A DNA stretch of 61,473 bases from a virus, in the IMG/VR virus record IMGVR_UViG_3300044731_000955, positions 1 through 61,473 of that record; one strand, 5' to 3'. The notes beneath the pieces are model-generated. The model was given only the letters and a program-made list of their open reading frames with translations, ran no database searches and had not been told where the DNA came from. Shown here piece after piece: positions 24,700 through 34,712 of the stretch (the first letter of the stretch is position 1; each line of letters begins with the position of its first letter). A program made the translations under genes and the position numbers.

Positions 24700-27600
24700 A
24701 TTTTTTCTATTTTATTATTTTTTATTAATTCAGCGACTATATTATCAAAGTTATCTCTTATTAAGATTTCTTGCTTGTTTTGCCTTAATTTTTTTCCCAT
24801 AGGGAGTGTTTCGTACATTTCTTGTAGCGTTCGCCCTTCAAATTGCTTGCCTAAGATGTCTTTTACAGCCATTTTGGTAAATTCTTCAAAGGTTACATTC
24901 TGCAATTCTTCGGCAGTAATGTCCTTAAACCCTGCTAAATCTCTTATTCTAGTCCATAAAGCATCCAACCACTCTTTAAATGACGTTCTTTTCGATTCTG
25001 TGACAAATTGAGCGCCTTTATCACCAATAGCCATTGCTAGTGCCTCGTGTTGAAAATAAAGCTCTGCTTCCTCCTTTGTAGCCAATTTTTTGGCTTGTTC
25101 TTGATAAAACTTGCTAGATTTAACTTCTTTAAGATAATCTGAATTTTTTACTAATTCTATACCTCGTTGATATACCTTATTGTCGTTTTGCTTAACCCAC
25201 TCGGTCCAAATATGACCTGCTTCGTGTATTGGAGTGTTTGGATTTAATTTTTCACCATTTAGATATATCTTATCTTGGAATTTAAATCCTAAAATATCCC
25301 CTTCCGGATTAGCCATAAATAATGGCAAACCTACTTCTACTTGAGCCTTTAATTCAGGAGTAATATTTATAGAATATTGCAATTGGTCTCCGCCGTCTTT
25401 ATATTTCCATATTTTTCTTATATCAATTAAAACTGATTCTTTTAATTGCCCTGATTTATTAGCTTTAGCATACATCTCAAGAGCTTGCTCATTATTGCCA
25501 TTATCTATCGCCTTATCTCGCTCACTTAAAAAATAAGTTTGATTATCTTGGTGCAAATCCATTTCTTTTTGCAATTCCTTTATTCTTGCTTGGCTAGATA
25601 TTACAGACGTCTTACTTGGCTCTTGTTTAAATAAGCTTTTTGCCATATTACCCAATATACCTAAACTTCCTTCAGATGGAGAACCATAAAAACCTTTCAT
25701 CCCCTTACCACCAATTTTCAAATCAACTCCACGAACTGTATAAAATTCTGGGTTTTCTTTCATATTTTTTTTCCACTCTTTCCCTTTATTATTATCCGCC
25801 CCTTCAATAAGTTTTTGAGTTAAATCTTTTCCAATAATGCCCTCCATTTCTTGTGGAGTAACTTTCTCACCAGATTTTGAATATGGTTCTATTTCTTGAC
25901 CTTTCTTATCTTCTACAACCAATTGGTATGTGCCATCATTGTTTTTACTTGCGCTTGCAGCATTTATTTGCTTACTCAAATCATACCTATCATTCTGCTG
26001 CTCCCCTGTTGTCCAAGCAATTTTATCAACACCTTGTTTAACAGCTTCTTTAAGAGCTACTTTAAGAGCTAATTTAGTCCATGCGTTTGTGTCTGTTACA
26101 AAAGGGGCTGAAGGCTGTCCTGAATATGCTGCGTCATAAGCCCGTACAGCAGCTATCATTACCTCTAATTTATCTCCTTTTATTTTTAATAATTCATTAA
26201 ACTTACTATCTCTTTTAGCTAAATCATACTGTGAATCAAAATAAGTATCTTTTTCAATATAAATTTGTCTTTCGGCTATTTCTTCTTCTGTTGCCACCCC
26301 ATTTCTCATTTTTGCACTTATATTTGCATAAGCGTTTTCTTCAGCATCATTTAGTTCAATTTTCTTGATTTTATTTTTATCATAATACTCATCAATTTCT
26401 TTATCTATTTTTTTAACATCCTCTCTAGCTAAATTTCTTGTAGTTTCTAATTTTTGTAAATCACCTAATTGAAACCCTTCCTTCTTACCTTTTTGTCCCC
26501 AATCGCTTTGAACTTCTTCTAAAAATAATACCTTGTTGCCTTGAACATCTTTTCTTATATTCATTCTTAAATGAACAAGTATGTTTTTTTCATCAAAATG
26601 GCTTGATATAAATTTATTTTTTGTTTCTTTTATTGATTCTTTTATTGGTAATGTAACCAATATCTCTGCATAATCTTCTTTTTCTCCTTCTAATTGATAA
26701 TTAGAAAATTTAGTCGGATTTAAAATCCCTCCTTCTCCTTCCATATTTAATTCTAAAACTTCATGTCTTTTTGTATATCTATGGCTATCCTCCCAATATT
26801 TGTCTGCAAGTGCTCTATTCCCTTTTTGTTGTGCAAGTCTAGCTTTTTGCTCGGCTTCTTTTTGTAGATTAATTAAATCATTAGAATTGCTTTTATCTCT
26901 AACATTTAACAAAAACAAAAATTCATCATAAGAATCTTGTATGACATCCTCCATAGCCCCGCCGGGATTTTCTGCATCAAGTTGTTCTAAATATTTTAAT
27001 CTTTCTAATTGTTCTTCAGTTAAATTTTCTGCTCTACCTTTTACTATTTCGTTTATTTCTATTTGATTGTTTTTAAGCCAATCTTTAATTTCTTGCTTAG
27101 ACAAACTACCTTGTTGTTGACTTAACCAATCTGCAAGACCCGTCCATTTAGCTTCTTCTCCTTTTAACTTATCTAACCATTGTTTAGCAGGCATTTTATC
27201 CGCCTTCATTTGGTTAATTTGTAATTCTAATGGGCTATAAAAACCATTTACTACGCTTGCATCAACAGGCTTAGCTGTTACTTTTTCTCCATTTGGTAAT
27301 GTAGCTTGGAATTCTACTCGACCTCCTGTTTCAGCCATTTGCTCAGCTTTGGCAAATGTTGATTGCGCATCTTTAAGTATTACTACTTTGTCTTCAGCTT
27401 TTCCTCCAAATAAATCACTTATAAAATTACCTACCCTTCCTATTATACCAGTAGTTACTTCTTTAGGGGTATATTCTTTGGTATATTCTTGGTAAGCTTT
27501 ATTTACTGTTTCTTTTAGTCTTTTGCTATCATATCCTACTTCTTTTGCTATTCTGGTTCTAATTGCATTTAAATTCAATCCTTCCTCTACCAAATCTTTG

Positions 27601-30020
27601 ACAATTTCTTTCATGTCATTAACTTCATCAGTAGGTATTTCTTGAACTGAAAATGGTATTTCTTCTTCACCCTCTTGGAATGGAACAAAACCACCTTCAG
27701 GCATACCTTGTTCTACAACAGGTTCTGAAGGCTGCTCTCCCTTTCTTTTATAAAAATCTTCTACTCCTTCTTCAATACTAATAGGGGCTTCTTCAGCACC
27801 TGCTATTTTGATTAAATTTTTAGCAGCATCTATTCTAGTTGGATTTTCTCTTATTGCATTATACAATGCACTTTCTACATCTCTTGTGGTTATATTTTTA
27901 TCGCCTGTATTTTTTGTTAAATTTTGCCATATCTTATGGGCAGCATTCCTTAATGTTTCTCCGCCATCTCTTTTTTTGGCTGCATAATCTCTTATTTTAA
28001 CCTCTTCTGTGCTATAGTCTTTACCTACATTTAATCTTGCTTGTTCCTTTCTTCCTGCTGCCTCATTTATAGCTTTCCAACTTAATTCATTATTACCAGA
28101 TAACCATGCTAAAACAGCAGACTCTTTATCCATTGGAACAATTTTACCTGCTTGTTGGTTTATTTTCTTTGTTTCTATAGCTTTTGCAGCACCTTCTGAT
28201 ATAAGGGTATATTTTTCTTTGAATGTAGAAAGTTTATCTGCTAATTTAGGTTTTTCTACAACAACAGCTTGTTCTTCAACAACTTCAGCCGGCTCCTCTA
28301 CAATAGGTTGCTCAACTTCTTCAACAATAGGTTCTTTTGCAATTTTAAAAACTTCGTCATTTATTTTTTTTATCTTTTCATCATTAGCTTTTATCTTCTC
28401 ATTTATTCCAGCATGGTAAGCCTCGTCAGAAGCTTGTTTTTGCTGAAGTAAAATTTCATTATTTTCTTTTATATCATTTCTTTCTACTAATAATTCAATT
28501 GATTTTGCTTTATTGTCTGGAGATATGTTTTCTGGCACTTTAGGGGCAACTGCATCTGCTTTTTGTGCAAAATTAACTCCTTCTTGATACTCTTGAGGAG
28601 TAATAACATTATTGGCTAAATTTTGATTTAAATTTGCAATAACATTTTGTGCGCTACCTTGATTTGCAATTTGAGTAGATAATACATTTATACTAGCAGG
28701 TGCTTCTGATTTAGCTTCAAATTGTTTAATTTGATTTTCTATAGATTTTGCATCCCCTATTTTGCCTTGCTTTCTTAATATTTTAGCATTGGCACCCATA
28801 GCATTAAGTAAAAAACCAACGCCAAAACCAATCCCGCCAGATGACCCAATTCCATCAAAAATATCTTGATTGATATTATATATATCTTTTGCTGTTTTAT
28901 TAGCATATATTTGTTGCATTATTTCGGTAGTCATTTCTTCAATACCACCCGTAACACCTGCGACTCCCTTTGTTTTAAGATAATTAGCTACGCCTCCTGC
29001 GGTTGATTTATTAAATCTCTTAAAAAACTGCATCACAGGTATTGTTTCCAACACCGACCCCGTTAATGCGTTTTTATAAAAAGCCTCAAATGCTTGGTCA
29101 TCAGTAGCGCCAGCTTGTATTGCCCTATCAAATTCAGCCTGCCCCATTGAAAGACCAGCGCTTATAGCAGTAGGCGAAGATAATTGAGACCCAAGTGTTT
29201 TAAGTGCCGTTGCAGCTGCTCCTTTAGGAGCTTGACTAATTAAAGCAGTAGCACCTTTCCCTGCCCCTGTAAGCCCACCTGTAAGAATTAAAGCCCCTGC
29301 TTGACCTAGTGCTTGTGCAGCTTGGTCCAATAAAGTATTTTTAAATGCTTCATCTTCAGGAGTTAGCTCATCTATTACATTATTTAAATAATCGCCATAC
29401 TTAATTAACCTATCGCTTATCTCAGCCCTTCCTGAACCACCCAAAACCATTCTGGTCGTTCCTTGTAGAAATGTACCCAACGCTTGCATCGGAGTGCTAA
29501 TCAAATTTTTAGCAACTCCTTTGTCTAAAGCAGAAACTAAATTTAATAATAACCCTTGCTCTTCGACTGGCTTAATTGGCTTTTCTTCTGGTATCCTAGA
29601 TTGCTCTACTAAATCTTTTTGTGTTGATTTTTTTAAATTTAAATCTTCTGCTGGAGGAGCAATAGCTTTAGTTAAAGCTTCTGAACTTGGAGCGTATAAC
29701 TGCTCATCTTTATCAAATATTAAACCTTTTTCTAATTTAGAAGAATAGTATTGCTTTTTAGGAGCTTCTTCTTTTAATGTGTATTTTGATGGTGTAGGGG
29801 AAGATTTTACTCCAGATTCTATTCCAGAATTTCCTTTTTTTTTTAAATCTGCATAACTTTGATTCAGATAAGATAAGATTTGATTATCAGTAGCCCCTGC
29901 TTTGTACGCTCCATCAAAATCAAAATCTATATTAAAATTGCTTTTAAAATAACTTGATAATTGAGCTGGCTTTGCACCTGCTTTTCTCGCACCTGCTAAA
30001 TCAAAATCTATATCTTGCAT
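24693..30020 (-). CDS. Giant polyvalent protein with HEAGH metallopeptidase-like domain
   Basis: 1775 aa. The N-terminus has two tandem ~25-aa repeats (FDLAGARKAGAKPAQLSSYF and FDFDGAYKAGATDNQILSYL). Hydrophobic Gly/Ala segments follow at ~235-290 and ~385-410, then a long coiled-coil/Val-Glu-Pro linker (VEEVEQPIVEEPAEVVEEQA). Middle modules read like large polyvalent-protein domains: SPLELQINQMKADKMPAKQW, VLFLEEVQSDWGQKGKKEGF and KIAWTTGEQQNDRY. Near the C-terminus, PNTPIHEAGHIWTEW holds HExxH, a zinc-peptidase motif. These proteins are carried in the capsid and delivered into the cell as effectors or ejection factors. Confidence 0.65.
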   Translation of the reverse strand: MQDIDFDLAGARKAGAKPAQLSSYFKSNFNIDFDFDGAYKAGATDNQILSYLNQSYADLKKKGNSGIESGVKSSPTPSKYTLKEEAPKKQYYSSKLEKGLIFDKDEQLYAPSSEALTKAIAPPAEDLNLKKSTQKDLVEQSRIPEEKPIKPVEEQGLLLNLVSALDKGVAKNLISTPMQALGTFLQGTTRMVLGGSGRAEISDRLIKYGDYLNNVIDELTPEDEAFKNTLLDQAAQALGQAGALILTGGLTGAGKGATALISQAPKGAAATALKTLGSQLSSPTAISAGLSMGQAEFDRAIQAGATDDQAFEAFYKNALTGSVLETIPVMQFFKRFNKSTAGGVANYLKTKGVAGVTGGIEEMTTEIMQQIYANKTAKDIYNINQDIFDGIGSSGGIGFGVGFLLNAMGANAKILRKQGKIGDAKSIENQIKQFEAKSEAPASINVLSTQIANQGSAQNVIANLNQNLANNVITPQEYQEGVNFAQKADAVAPKVPENISPDNKAKSIELLVERNDIKENNEILLQQKQASDEAYHAGINEKIKANDEKIKKINDEVFKIAKEPIVEEVEQPIVEEPAEVVEEQAVVVEKPKLADKLSTFKEKYTLISEGAAKAIETKKINQQAGKIVPMDKESAVLAWLSGNNELSWKAINEAAGRKEQARLNVGKDYSTEEVKIRDYAAKKRDGGETLRNAAHKIWQNLTKNTGDKNITTRDVESALYNAIRENPTRIDAAKNLIKIAGAEEAPISIEEGVEDFYKRKGEQPSEPVVEQGMPEGGFVPFQEGEEEIPFSVQEIPTDEVNDMKEIVKDLVEEGLNLNAIRTRIAKEVGYDSKRLKETVNKAYQEYTKEYTPKEVTTGIIGRVGNFISDLFGGKAEDKVVILKDAQSTFAKAEQMAETGGRVEFQATLPNGEKVTAKPVDASVVNGFYSPLELQINQMKADKMPAKQWLDKLKGEEAKWTGLADWLSQQQGSLSKQEIKDWLKNNQIEINEIVKGRAENLTEEQLERLKYLEQLDAENPGGAMEDVIQDSYDEFLFLLNVRDKSNSNDLINLQKEAEQKARLAQQKGNRALADKYWEDSHRYTKRHEVLELNMEGEGGILNPTKFSNYQLEGEKEDYAEILVTLPIKESIKETKNKFISSHFDEKNILVHLRMNIRKDVQGNKVLFLEEVQSDWGQKGKKEGFQLGDLQKLETTRNLAREDVKKIDKEIDEYYDKNKIKKIELNDAEENAYANISAKMRNGVATEEEIAERQIYIEKDTYFDSQYDLAKRDSKFNELLKIKGDKLEVMIAAVRAYDAAYSGQPSAPFVTDTNAWTKLALKVALKEAVKQGVDKIAWTTGEQQNDRYDLSKQINAASASKNNDGTYQLVVEDKKGQEIEPYSKSGEKVTPQEMEGIIGKDLTQKLIEGADNNKGKEWKKNMKENPEFYTVRGVDLKIGGKGMKGFYGSPSEGSLGILGNMAKSLFKQEPSKTSVISSQARIKELQKEMDLHQDNQTYFLSERDKAIDNGNNEQALEMYAKANKSGQLKESVLIDIRKIWKYKDGGDQLQYSINITPELKAQVEVGLPLFMANPEGDILGFKFQDKIYLNGEKLNPNTPIHEAGHIWTEWVKQNDNKVYQRGIELVKNSDYLKEVKSSKFYQEQAKKLATKEEAELYFQHEALAMAIGDKGAQFVTESKRTSFKEWLDALWTRIRDLAGFKDITAEELQNVTFEEFTKMAVKDILGKQFEGRTLQEMYETLPMGKKLRQNKQEILIRDNFDNIVAELIKNNKIEKIC

Positions 30021-30024
30021 TACT

Positions 30025-31338
30025 TTATTTTTTACCTAAATTAAATTTACTTAAATCAATATCAACATCTTCCGTTGCCTGTGCTTCTGGATATAATCCC
30101 GGTACTCCCTTTGGCTCTGTATCGTATTTTCTTTGAGCAGCCTCTATTGTACCTCTATCAATTATTTGTCCCTTCTTAGTTTGTAATCCCTGAACACGAC
30201 CATCTTTTACAATAAGTTTGAATCTATCTCTTGCGGATATATTGATTTTATAATTTCCTAATACGGTAAATATATCTGGTGGAATATTTGCTCCATCGAT
30301 AGGTACATCTCCAGTATAAGGTTTATTATCTTTTCCTAGAACAATGCCTTTGGATATATTAACGCTTTTGTTAGATAAATTCTTTATGGAAGCTACATCA
30401 TCTAATAAATTTCTAACTGGAGCAACTTGACCTCTATTATAATCTATTAATCTTTTTGCTTTTTGTTCATCTGCAAATCTTTTAGCTGCTGCGCTTTGTT
30501 CTGGATTTGTAGTAGTTTCTTTTATTGGTTGTAAATCTAATGTATAAACACCAGCTAAGGCTTTTGCTGTAGGTATTTTTGTATTATATTTAAGTTCTAA
30601 ATCTTTTACTTTTTCCTTGTCATCAAACATATTAATCATAGTCTTTCTCAATCCTTCGTCAGTTTCAAATGAATTATACCCATCTTGCAATACTCGTCCA
30701 TAATTCTGTGGTGAAATTTTTGATGTTGTTTTATAATATATATAACCGGGACGACCTTTAACATCTATTATTTCTGGAGCGCTTTCGCTTAATGGTATTT
30801 TAGAAAATACCTTATTAGCATATTCCATTGGGTCGTGCGTCTTATAAAATTTCCATTGAGTAACATCTAATGGTTTATATCTTTCATCACCTATTGATAA
30901 ATGACTTAATGCTAACGCATCAGCATATCCATCAGGGGCATTTAAATCTTTTTGTGCTATATAATGTTGAGTAGCTAGTTTATCTTGAGCCATAGCTTGT
31001 TTAGATTGCCCTATTGAATTTTGAGCATCTCTTAACCCAGAAAAATAAGTTGATTGAGCCTCTGCTCCATATTTAGCTGGATTTAATATCTTATCTCTAT
31101 TCTGTAAATAATATTGTTTGGCTTTGGCTAATTTTCCTAAAAATACATCTTGGTCTATCTTGCGCATGCCATCAGGATTAAATGATTTTTCATAATCCAT
31201 TAAATACTTATCTAAGGCTTCTCTTTTAGCTGCTTCTTTTTGTTCAAGTTGAATAGCTAAATTAATTGGCTTAGATGCTATATCTATAGCTACTCCTTTT
31301 TGATATGGGTTTATTCCAAGTAATCCTGTTGCTGCCAT
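30025..31338 (-). CDS. Putative internal virion protein
   Basis: 437 aa, largely helical and basic (LGINPYQKGVAIDIASKPIN, then KREALDKYLMDYEKSF), with no enzymatic motif. It lies 4 bp upstream of the 1775-aa gene and 17 bp after a Gly/Ala/Gln-rich protein. The position between tail proteins and the giant proteins, and the helical character, suggest an ejected core or internal protein. The family is not recognised. Confidence 0.5.
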   Translation of the reverse strand: MAATGLLGINPYQKGVAIDIASKPINLAIQLEQKEAAKREALDKYLMDYEKSFNPDGMRKIDQDVFLGKLAKAKQYYLQNRDKILNPAKYGAEAQSTYFSGLRDAQNSIGQSKQAMAQDKLATQHYIAQKDLNAPDGYADALALSHLSIGDERYKPLDVTQWKFYKTHDPMEYANKVFSKIPLSESAPEIIDVKGRPGYIYYKTTSKISPQNYGRVLQDGYNSFETDEGLRKTMINMFDDKEKVKDLELKYNTKIPTAKALAGVYTLDLQPIKETTTNPEQSAAAKRFADEQKAKRLIDYNRGQVAPVRNLLDDVASIKNLSNKSVNISKGIVLGKDNKPYTGDVPIDGANIPPDIFTVLGNYKINISARDRFKLIVKDGRVQGLQTKKGQIIDRGTIEAAQRKYDTEPKGVPGLYPEAQATEDVDIDLSKFNLGKK

Positions 31339-31355
31339 TATTTTTTTATTTTAAA

Positions 31356-32147
31356 TTAACCTCCTAAACTACGAGCTTTATTCCAGTTTGACATATCATT
31401 CATAAATGTACTATTTTGTGGATATACTCCTCTTGCATTAGGTATGTAATTTGGATTTAATTTGCCCCTTGTTGCAAAAAAATTATTTAATATTGCATCA
31501 TTTTTTGCTAAATTTGCCGCAGACAAACCTGTTCCTGTCGCTGTCGCTGTTGGAGAAACCACCGGTGTTTTTTGCCCTGCCATCATACCAGCTTGAGCTA
31601 TACCACCTAATGCGCTACCCACCATTTGAAGCCCTGCACTTGCTCTATCATTTGCTGCTTGAGCTGCCAATTGTTTTAATTGCAATTGTCTGTTATATGG
31701 AGTCATTTGGTTAATATCAAACATTTTATAATCTTCAGAAGCTTTTGCTTGCGCTGCTTGACCGTATTGACCAAATCTTTGATTTCTTTGAGCTTCTGCT
31801 TGTGCGCCTAAATTTTGCATAGCAGTATTTTGACCAAGGGCTAATCTACCAATTCCTCCAATTGCAGAACGTCTATCTTGCAATGCACCAATACCTTGAG
31901 CTGTAGCTCTTTGAGCATTCATTGCTCCTAATTGATATTGTTGAGATTGATAAGGATTTTCATTATATCTATTTAAGGCTTGTTGATAATAGTCATTAAT
32001 TGATTTACTACCTTGATATAATGGGCTTTGTTTTGCAAATGCATTTAATTCTCTTTCTTTTTTCTTTCTGCCACTAAAAATATTTTGTGCAGCGCCGCCT
32101 AATGCTTGTACTCCTCCTGCGATAGCGGCAATTGTAAATGGGTCCAT
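31356..32147 (-). CDS. Putative DNA-ejection/internal core protein
   Basis: 263 aa. It opens with a hydrophobic Gly/Ala segment (FTIAAIAGGVQALGGAAQNI), followed by Gln/Ala/Tyr-rich helix (AQRATAQGIGALQDRRSAIG) and another Gly/Ala/Met stretch (LQMVGSALGGIAQAGMMAG). This resembles the small ejection proteins of podoviruses such as T7 gp14 in composition and gene position, though no alignment was made. It could form the trans-envelope channel during infection. Confidence 0.55.
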   Translation of the reverse strand: MDPFTIAAIAGGVQALGGAAQNIFSGRKKKERELNAFAKQSPLYQGSKSINDYYQQALNRYNENPYQSQQYQLGAMNAQRATAQGIGALQDRRSAIGGIGRLALGQNTAMQNLGAQAEAQRNQRFGQYGQAAQAKASEDYKMFDINQMTPYNRQLQLKQLAAQAANDRASAGLQMVGSALGGIAQAGMMAGQKTPVVSPTATATGTGLSAANLAKNDAILNNFFATRGKLNPNYIPNARGVYPQNSTFMNDMSNWNKARSLGG

Positions 32148-32149
32148 AA

Positions 32150-32698
32150 TTATCTATTATTTAATGCTGAATTAATATATTTAGTCGTTGCGCTGTTCAA
32201 ATATACGAAAGAATTTGCACTTGCTTTCTCAAATTTTACGACCATATAACCGCCCTTCAAGCTATCCCCTTCTATAAGCCCTCCGGGACTGCTAGAATCC
32301 CTTAAAAATGATGCTTGATACTCAGCTTCCAAAGTTGCAAAATCAGACTCTAAAAGCAAGCTTGTTTGGCTTGCACTAACCCCACTTGTATTCATTTGGG
32401 TAGTTATTACTGGACATGCCCATATGGTATTACCCGTTTCCATAACGGAAATCCAAGTCTTTTTATCTATTGAGGCTGTATTGAAGACAGTGGTTATTGA
32501 GGCGCCATACTGTGTGTTATAGAAGTTACAAAAAAATGTATCATTAGTGTGCCTCCAAATACCCCCATCTTTAAACGAGAATAGGGTAGTATTTAGCTCC
32601 CCCATCATCTCTGGATGATATGAATAAAAAGACTCAAATGAGTTACCTACCTCGTCAAAGGCTATGGTATATGGGTCTTGATGAAAATATGCTGCCAT
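32150..32698 (-). CDS. C-terminal part of a stabilization-type tail protein, as a separate gene
   Basis: 182 aa. The first ~75 residues (YTIAFDEVGNSFESFYSYHP, then EMMGELNTTLFSFKDGGIWR) closely resemble the region near the C-terminus of stabilization/beta-propeller tail proteins of crAss-like and other podoviruses, where the same phrase follows the N-terminal part within one chain. Here the N-terminal part is in the 1372-aa gene at 34713-38831, and a Thr-rich gene lies between. The tail protein therefore appears split into two polypeptides. The two parts may assemble into one knob. Confidence 0.6.
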   Translation of the reverse strand: MAAYFHQDPYTIAFDEVGNSFESFYSYHPEMMGELNTTLFSFKDGGIWRHTNDTFFCNFYNTQYGASITTVFNTASIDKKTWISVMETGNTIWACPVITTQMNTSGVSASQTSLLLESDFATLEAEYQASFLRDSSSPGGLIEGDSLKGGYMVVKFEKASANSFVYLNSATTKYINSALNNR

Positions 32699-32709
32699 TT
32701 TTTATTTAT

Positions 32710-34692
32710 TTATAATTGAGTACAGTTTGTTGTATCAGAACAATCTGTTGCAAATCCTCCGAAAGAAATATTTGGAGAAGTGGCTGTTGCGCCCACAAAA
32801 CTATCTATAAAATAACATGTTGTAGGTGTACCACCTGTTATATAATAATATGAACCAACAGATAATGAACTAGAAGTAATAATATTACTTGTTCCTCCAT
32901 CGCAAATTGTAGCAGTATATTCAAAATAATCAAGAGGAGGTGGTGGCGGTTCAGTTGTGGTTGTAGTCGTTGGTGCAGCAGTTGTAGTTGTTGGAGCAGC
33001 AGTAGTTGTTGTCGTAGTACAATTTATTGTTACAGCTGTATTTTGAACTGATGTTTGAGGTAATGAATCTCTAACTGCAGTATACCAATTACCATTTGCA
33101 ATACCACTAAAATTATGAGAAGTAGCACCACCACCTAAAGTAACTCTAAACCCACCAGCTCCGCAAGCTCCGCCCGCGACACAAGTTGCTGCATTTGCTT
33201 GTGAATCTGCAATGGCTACAAAATTATAAGTACTTGTTCCACCTGTGAATGAAGCTGTAAATGAACCTGTTGTGCCGCTACAAGTTACACCACCATTAGT
33301 TATTACTAAAGGAGGTAATGTTGTAGTTGTTGTAGTCGTTGGAGGAAGTGTCGTTGTCGTTGGTGCAGCAGTTGTAGTTGTTGGAGCAGCAGTAGTTGTT
33401 GTCGTAGTACAATTTATTGTTACAGCTGTATTTTGAACTGATGTTTGAGGTAATGAATCTCTAACTGCAGTATACCAATTACCATTTGCAATACCACTAA
33501 AATTATGAGAAGTAGCACCACCACCTAAAGTAACTCTAAACCCACCAGCTCCGCAAGCTCCGCCCGCGACACAAGTTGCTGCATTTGCTTGTGAATCTGC
33601 AATGGCTACAAAATTATAAGTACTTGTTCCACCTGTGAATGAAGCTGTAAATGAACCTGTTGTGCCGCTACAAGTTACACCACCATTAGTTATTACTAAA
33701 GGAGGTAATGTTGTAGTTGTTGTAGTCGTTGGAGGAAGTGTCGTTGTCGTTGGTGCAGCAGTTGTAGTTGTTGGAGCAGCAGTAGTTGTTGTCGTAGTAC
33801 AATTTATTGTTACAGCTGTATTTTGAACTGATGTTTGAGGTAATGAATCTCTAACTGCAGTATACCAATTACCATTTGCAATACCACTAAAATTATGAGA
33901 AGTAGCACCACCACCTAAAGTAACTCTAAACCCACCAGCTCCGCAAGCTCCGCCCGCGACACAAGTTGCTGCATTTGCTTGTGAATCTGCAATGGCTACA
34001 AAATTATAAGTACTTGTTCCACCTGTGAATGAAGCTGTAAATGAACCTGTTGTGCCGCTACAAGTTACACCACCATTAGTTATTACTAAAGGAGGTAATG
34101 TTGTAGTTGTTGTAGTCGTTGGAGGAAGTGTCGTTGTCGTTGGTGCAGCAGTTGTCGTAGTACTAGTTGTTGGTGCAGCAGTTGTCGTAGTACTAGTTGT
34201 TGGTGCAGCAGTTGTCGTAGTACTAGTTGTTGGTGCAGCAGTTGTCGTAGTACTAGTTGTTGGTGCAGCAGTTGTCGTAGTACTAGTTGTTGGTGCAGCA
34301 GTTGTAGTTGTAGTTGTTGGCGCAGCAGTAGTAGTCGTTGTTGGCGCAGCAGTAGTAGTCGTTGTTGGTGCAGCAGTTGTCGTAGTAGTTGGAGCAGCAG
34401 TTGTTGTTGTAGTAGTAGTTGTAGGTGCAGCTGTAGTAGTCGTAGTTGTTGGAGCAGCAGTAGTTGTTGTAGTAGTTGCTGAATTTATATTTAAAATCAA
34501 ACTATTAGTACAACTACCTAAAGATGTAATTGTTACACTAGTTGCAGAATTATCTACAGTAGCATAAATTCCAGATAAAAGCTCAGTAAGAGTTGCGTTG
34601 CTAGGATTAATAGTACCAGTATTTACATTTAATGTAAAATTTGGTCCTAAATTTAAACCTTGACCTGAATTTAATGTAACTAATACTATCAT
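32710..34692 (-). CDS. Thr-rich mucin-like virion protein with three identical repeat modules
   Basis: 660 aa. A ~70-residue N-terminal beta domain is followed by a Thr/Ala/Pro tract (TTTTAAPTTST repeats, ~75-195). Then come three identical 130-aa units, each a Cys-containing Ig/SprB-like beta module (ITNGGVTCSGTTGSFTASF ... TAVTINC) joined by APTTTT and LPPTTTT linkers. A final beta domain contains YYYITGGTPTTCYF. The tracts are dense in Thr and Pro, like O-glycosylated mucins. No signal peptide is seen. It lies between the two halves of the split tail protein and is likely exposed on the virion. Its repeats are identical at DNA level, so copy number probably varies. Confidence 0.65.
   Translation of the reverse strand: MIVLVTLNSGQGLNLGPNFTLNVNTGTINPSNATLTELLSGIYATVDNSATSVTITSLGSCTNSLILNINSATTTTTTAAPTTTTTTAAPTTTTTTTTAAPTTTTTAAPTTTTTAAPTTTTTAAPTTTTTTAAPTTSTTTTAAPTTSTTTTAAPTTSTTTTAAPTTSTTTTAAPTTSTTTTAAPTTTTLPPTTTTTTTLPPLVITNGGVTCSGTTGSFTASFTGGTSTYNFVAIADSQANAATCVAGGACGAGGFRVTLGGGATSHNFSGIANGNWYTAVRDSLPQTSVQNTAVTINCTTTTTTAAPTTTTAAPTTTTLPPTTTTTTTLPPLVITNGGVTCSGTTGSFTASFTGGTSTYNFVAIADSQANAATCVAGGACGAGGFRVTLGGGATSHNFSGIANGNWYTAVRDSLPQTSVQNTAVTINCTTTTTTAAPTTTTAAPTTTTLPPTTTTTTTLPPLVITNGGVTCSGTTGSFTASFTGGTSTYNFVAIADSQANAATCVAGGACGAGGFRVTLGGGATSHNFSGIANGNWYTAVRDSLPQTSVQNTAVTINCTTTTTTAAPTTTTAAPTTTTTTEPPPPPLDYFEYTATICDGGTSNIITSSSLSVGSYYYITGGTPTTCYFIDSFVGATATSPNISFGGFATDCSDTTNCTQL
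32967..34155. repeat. Three perfect 390-bp tandem repeats
   Basis: Reading line by line, the sequence from about 32967 recurs without any difference at +390 and +780, with a partial fourth start (~19 bp). Each unit encodes one 130-aa module of the Thr-rich protein. Perfect identity means recent duplication or active gene conversion. Confidence 0.9.
34141..34290. repeat. Five perfect 30-bp tandem repeats (minisatellite)
   Basis: The unit beginning TGGTGCAGCAGTTGTCGTAG occurs five times without gaps at 34141, 34171, 34201, 34231 and 34261. Each encodes 10 residues of the TTSTTTTAAP type on the minus strand. Degenerate copies continue to about 34480. Confidence 0.9.
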
Positions 34693-34712
34693 TTTTTTAT
34701 TTTAATTCATTT

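Noticed and set aside
34141-34290. CRISPR array
   Set aside because: 30-bp units are directly adjacent with no spacers and encode protein repeats.
33245-34567. Val-rich ORFs on the plus strand in the Thr-repeat region
   Set aside because: They are antisense translations of the Thr/Ala/Pro codons, recur with the 390-bp unit and have no independent start or promoter.
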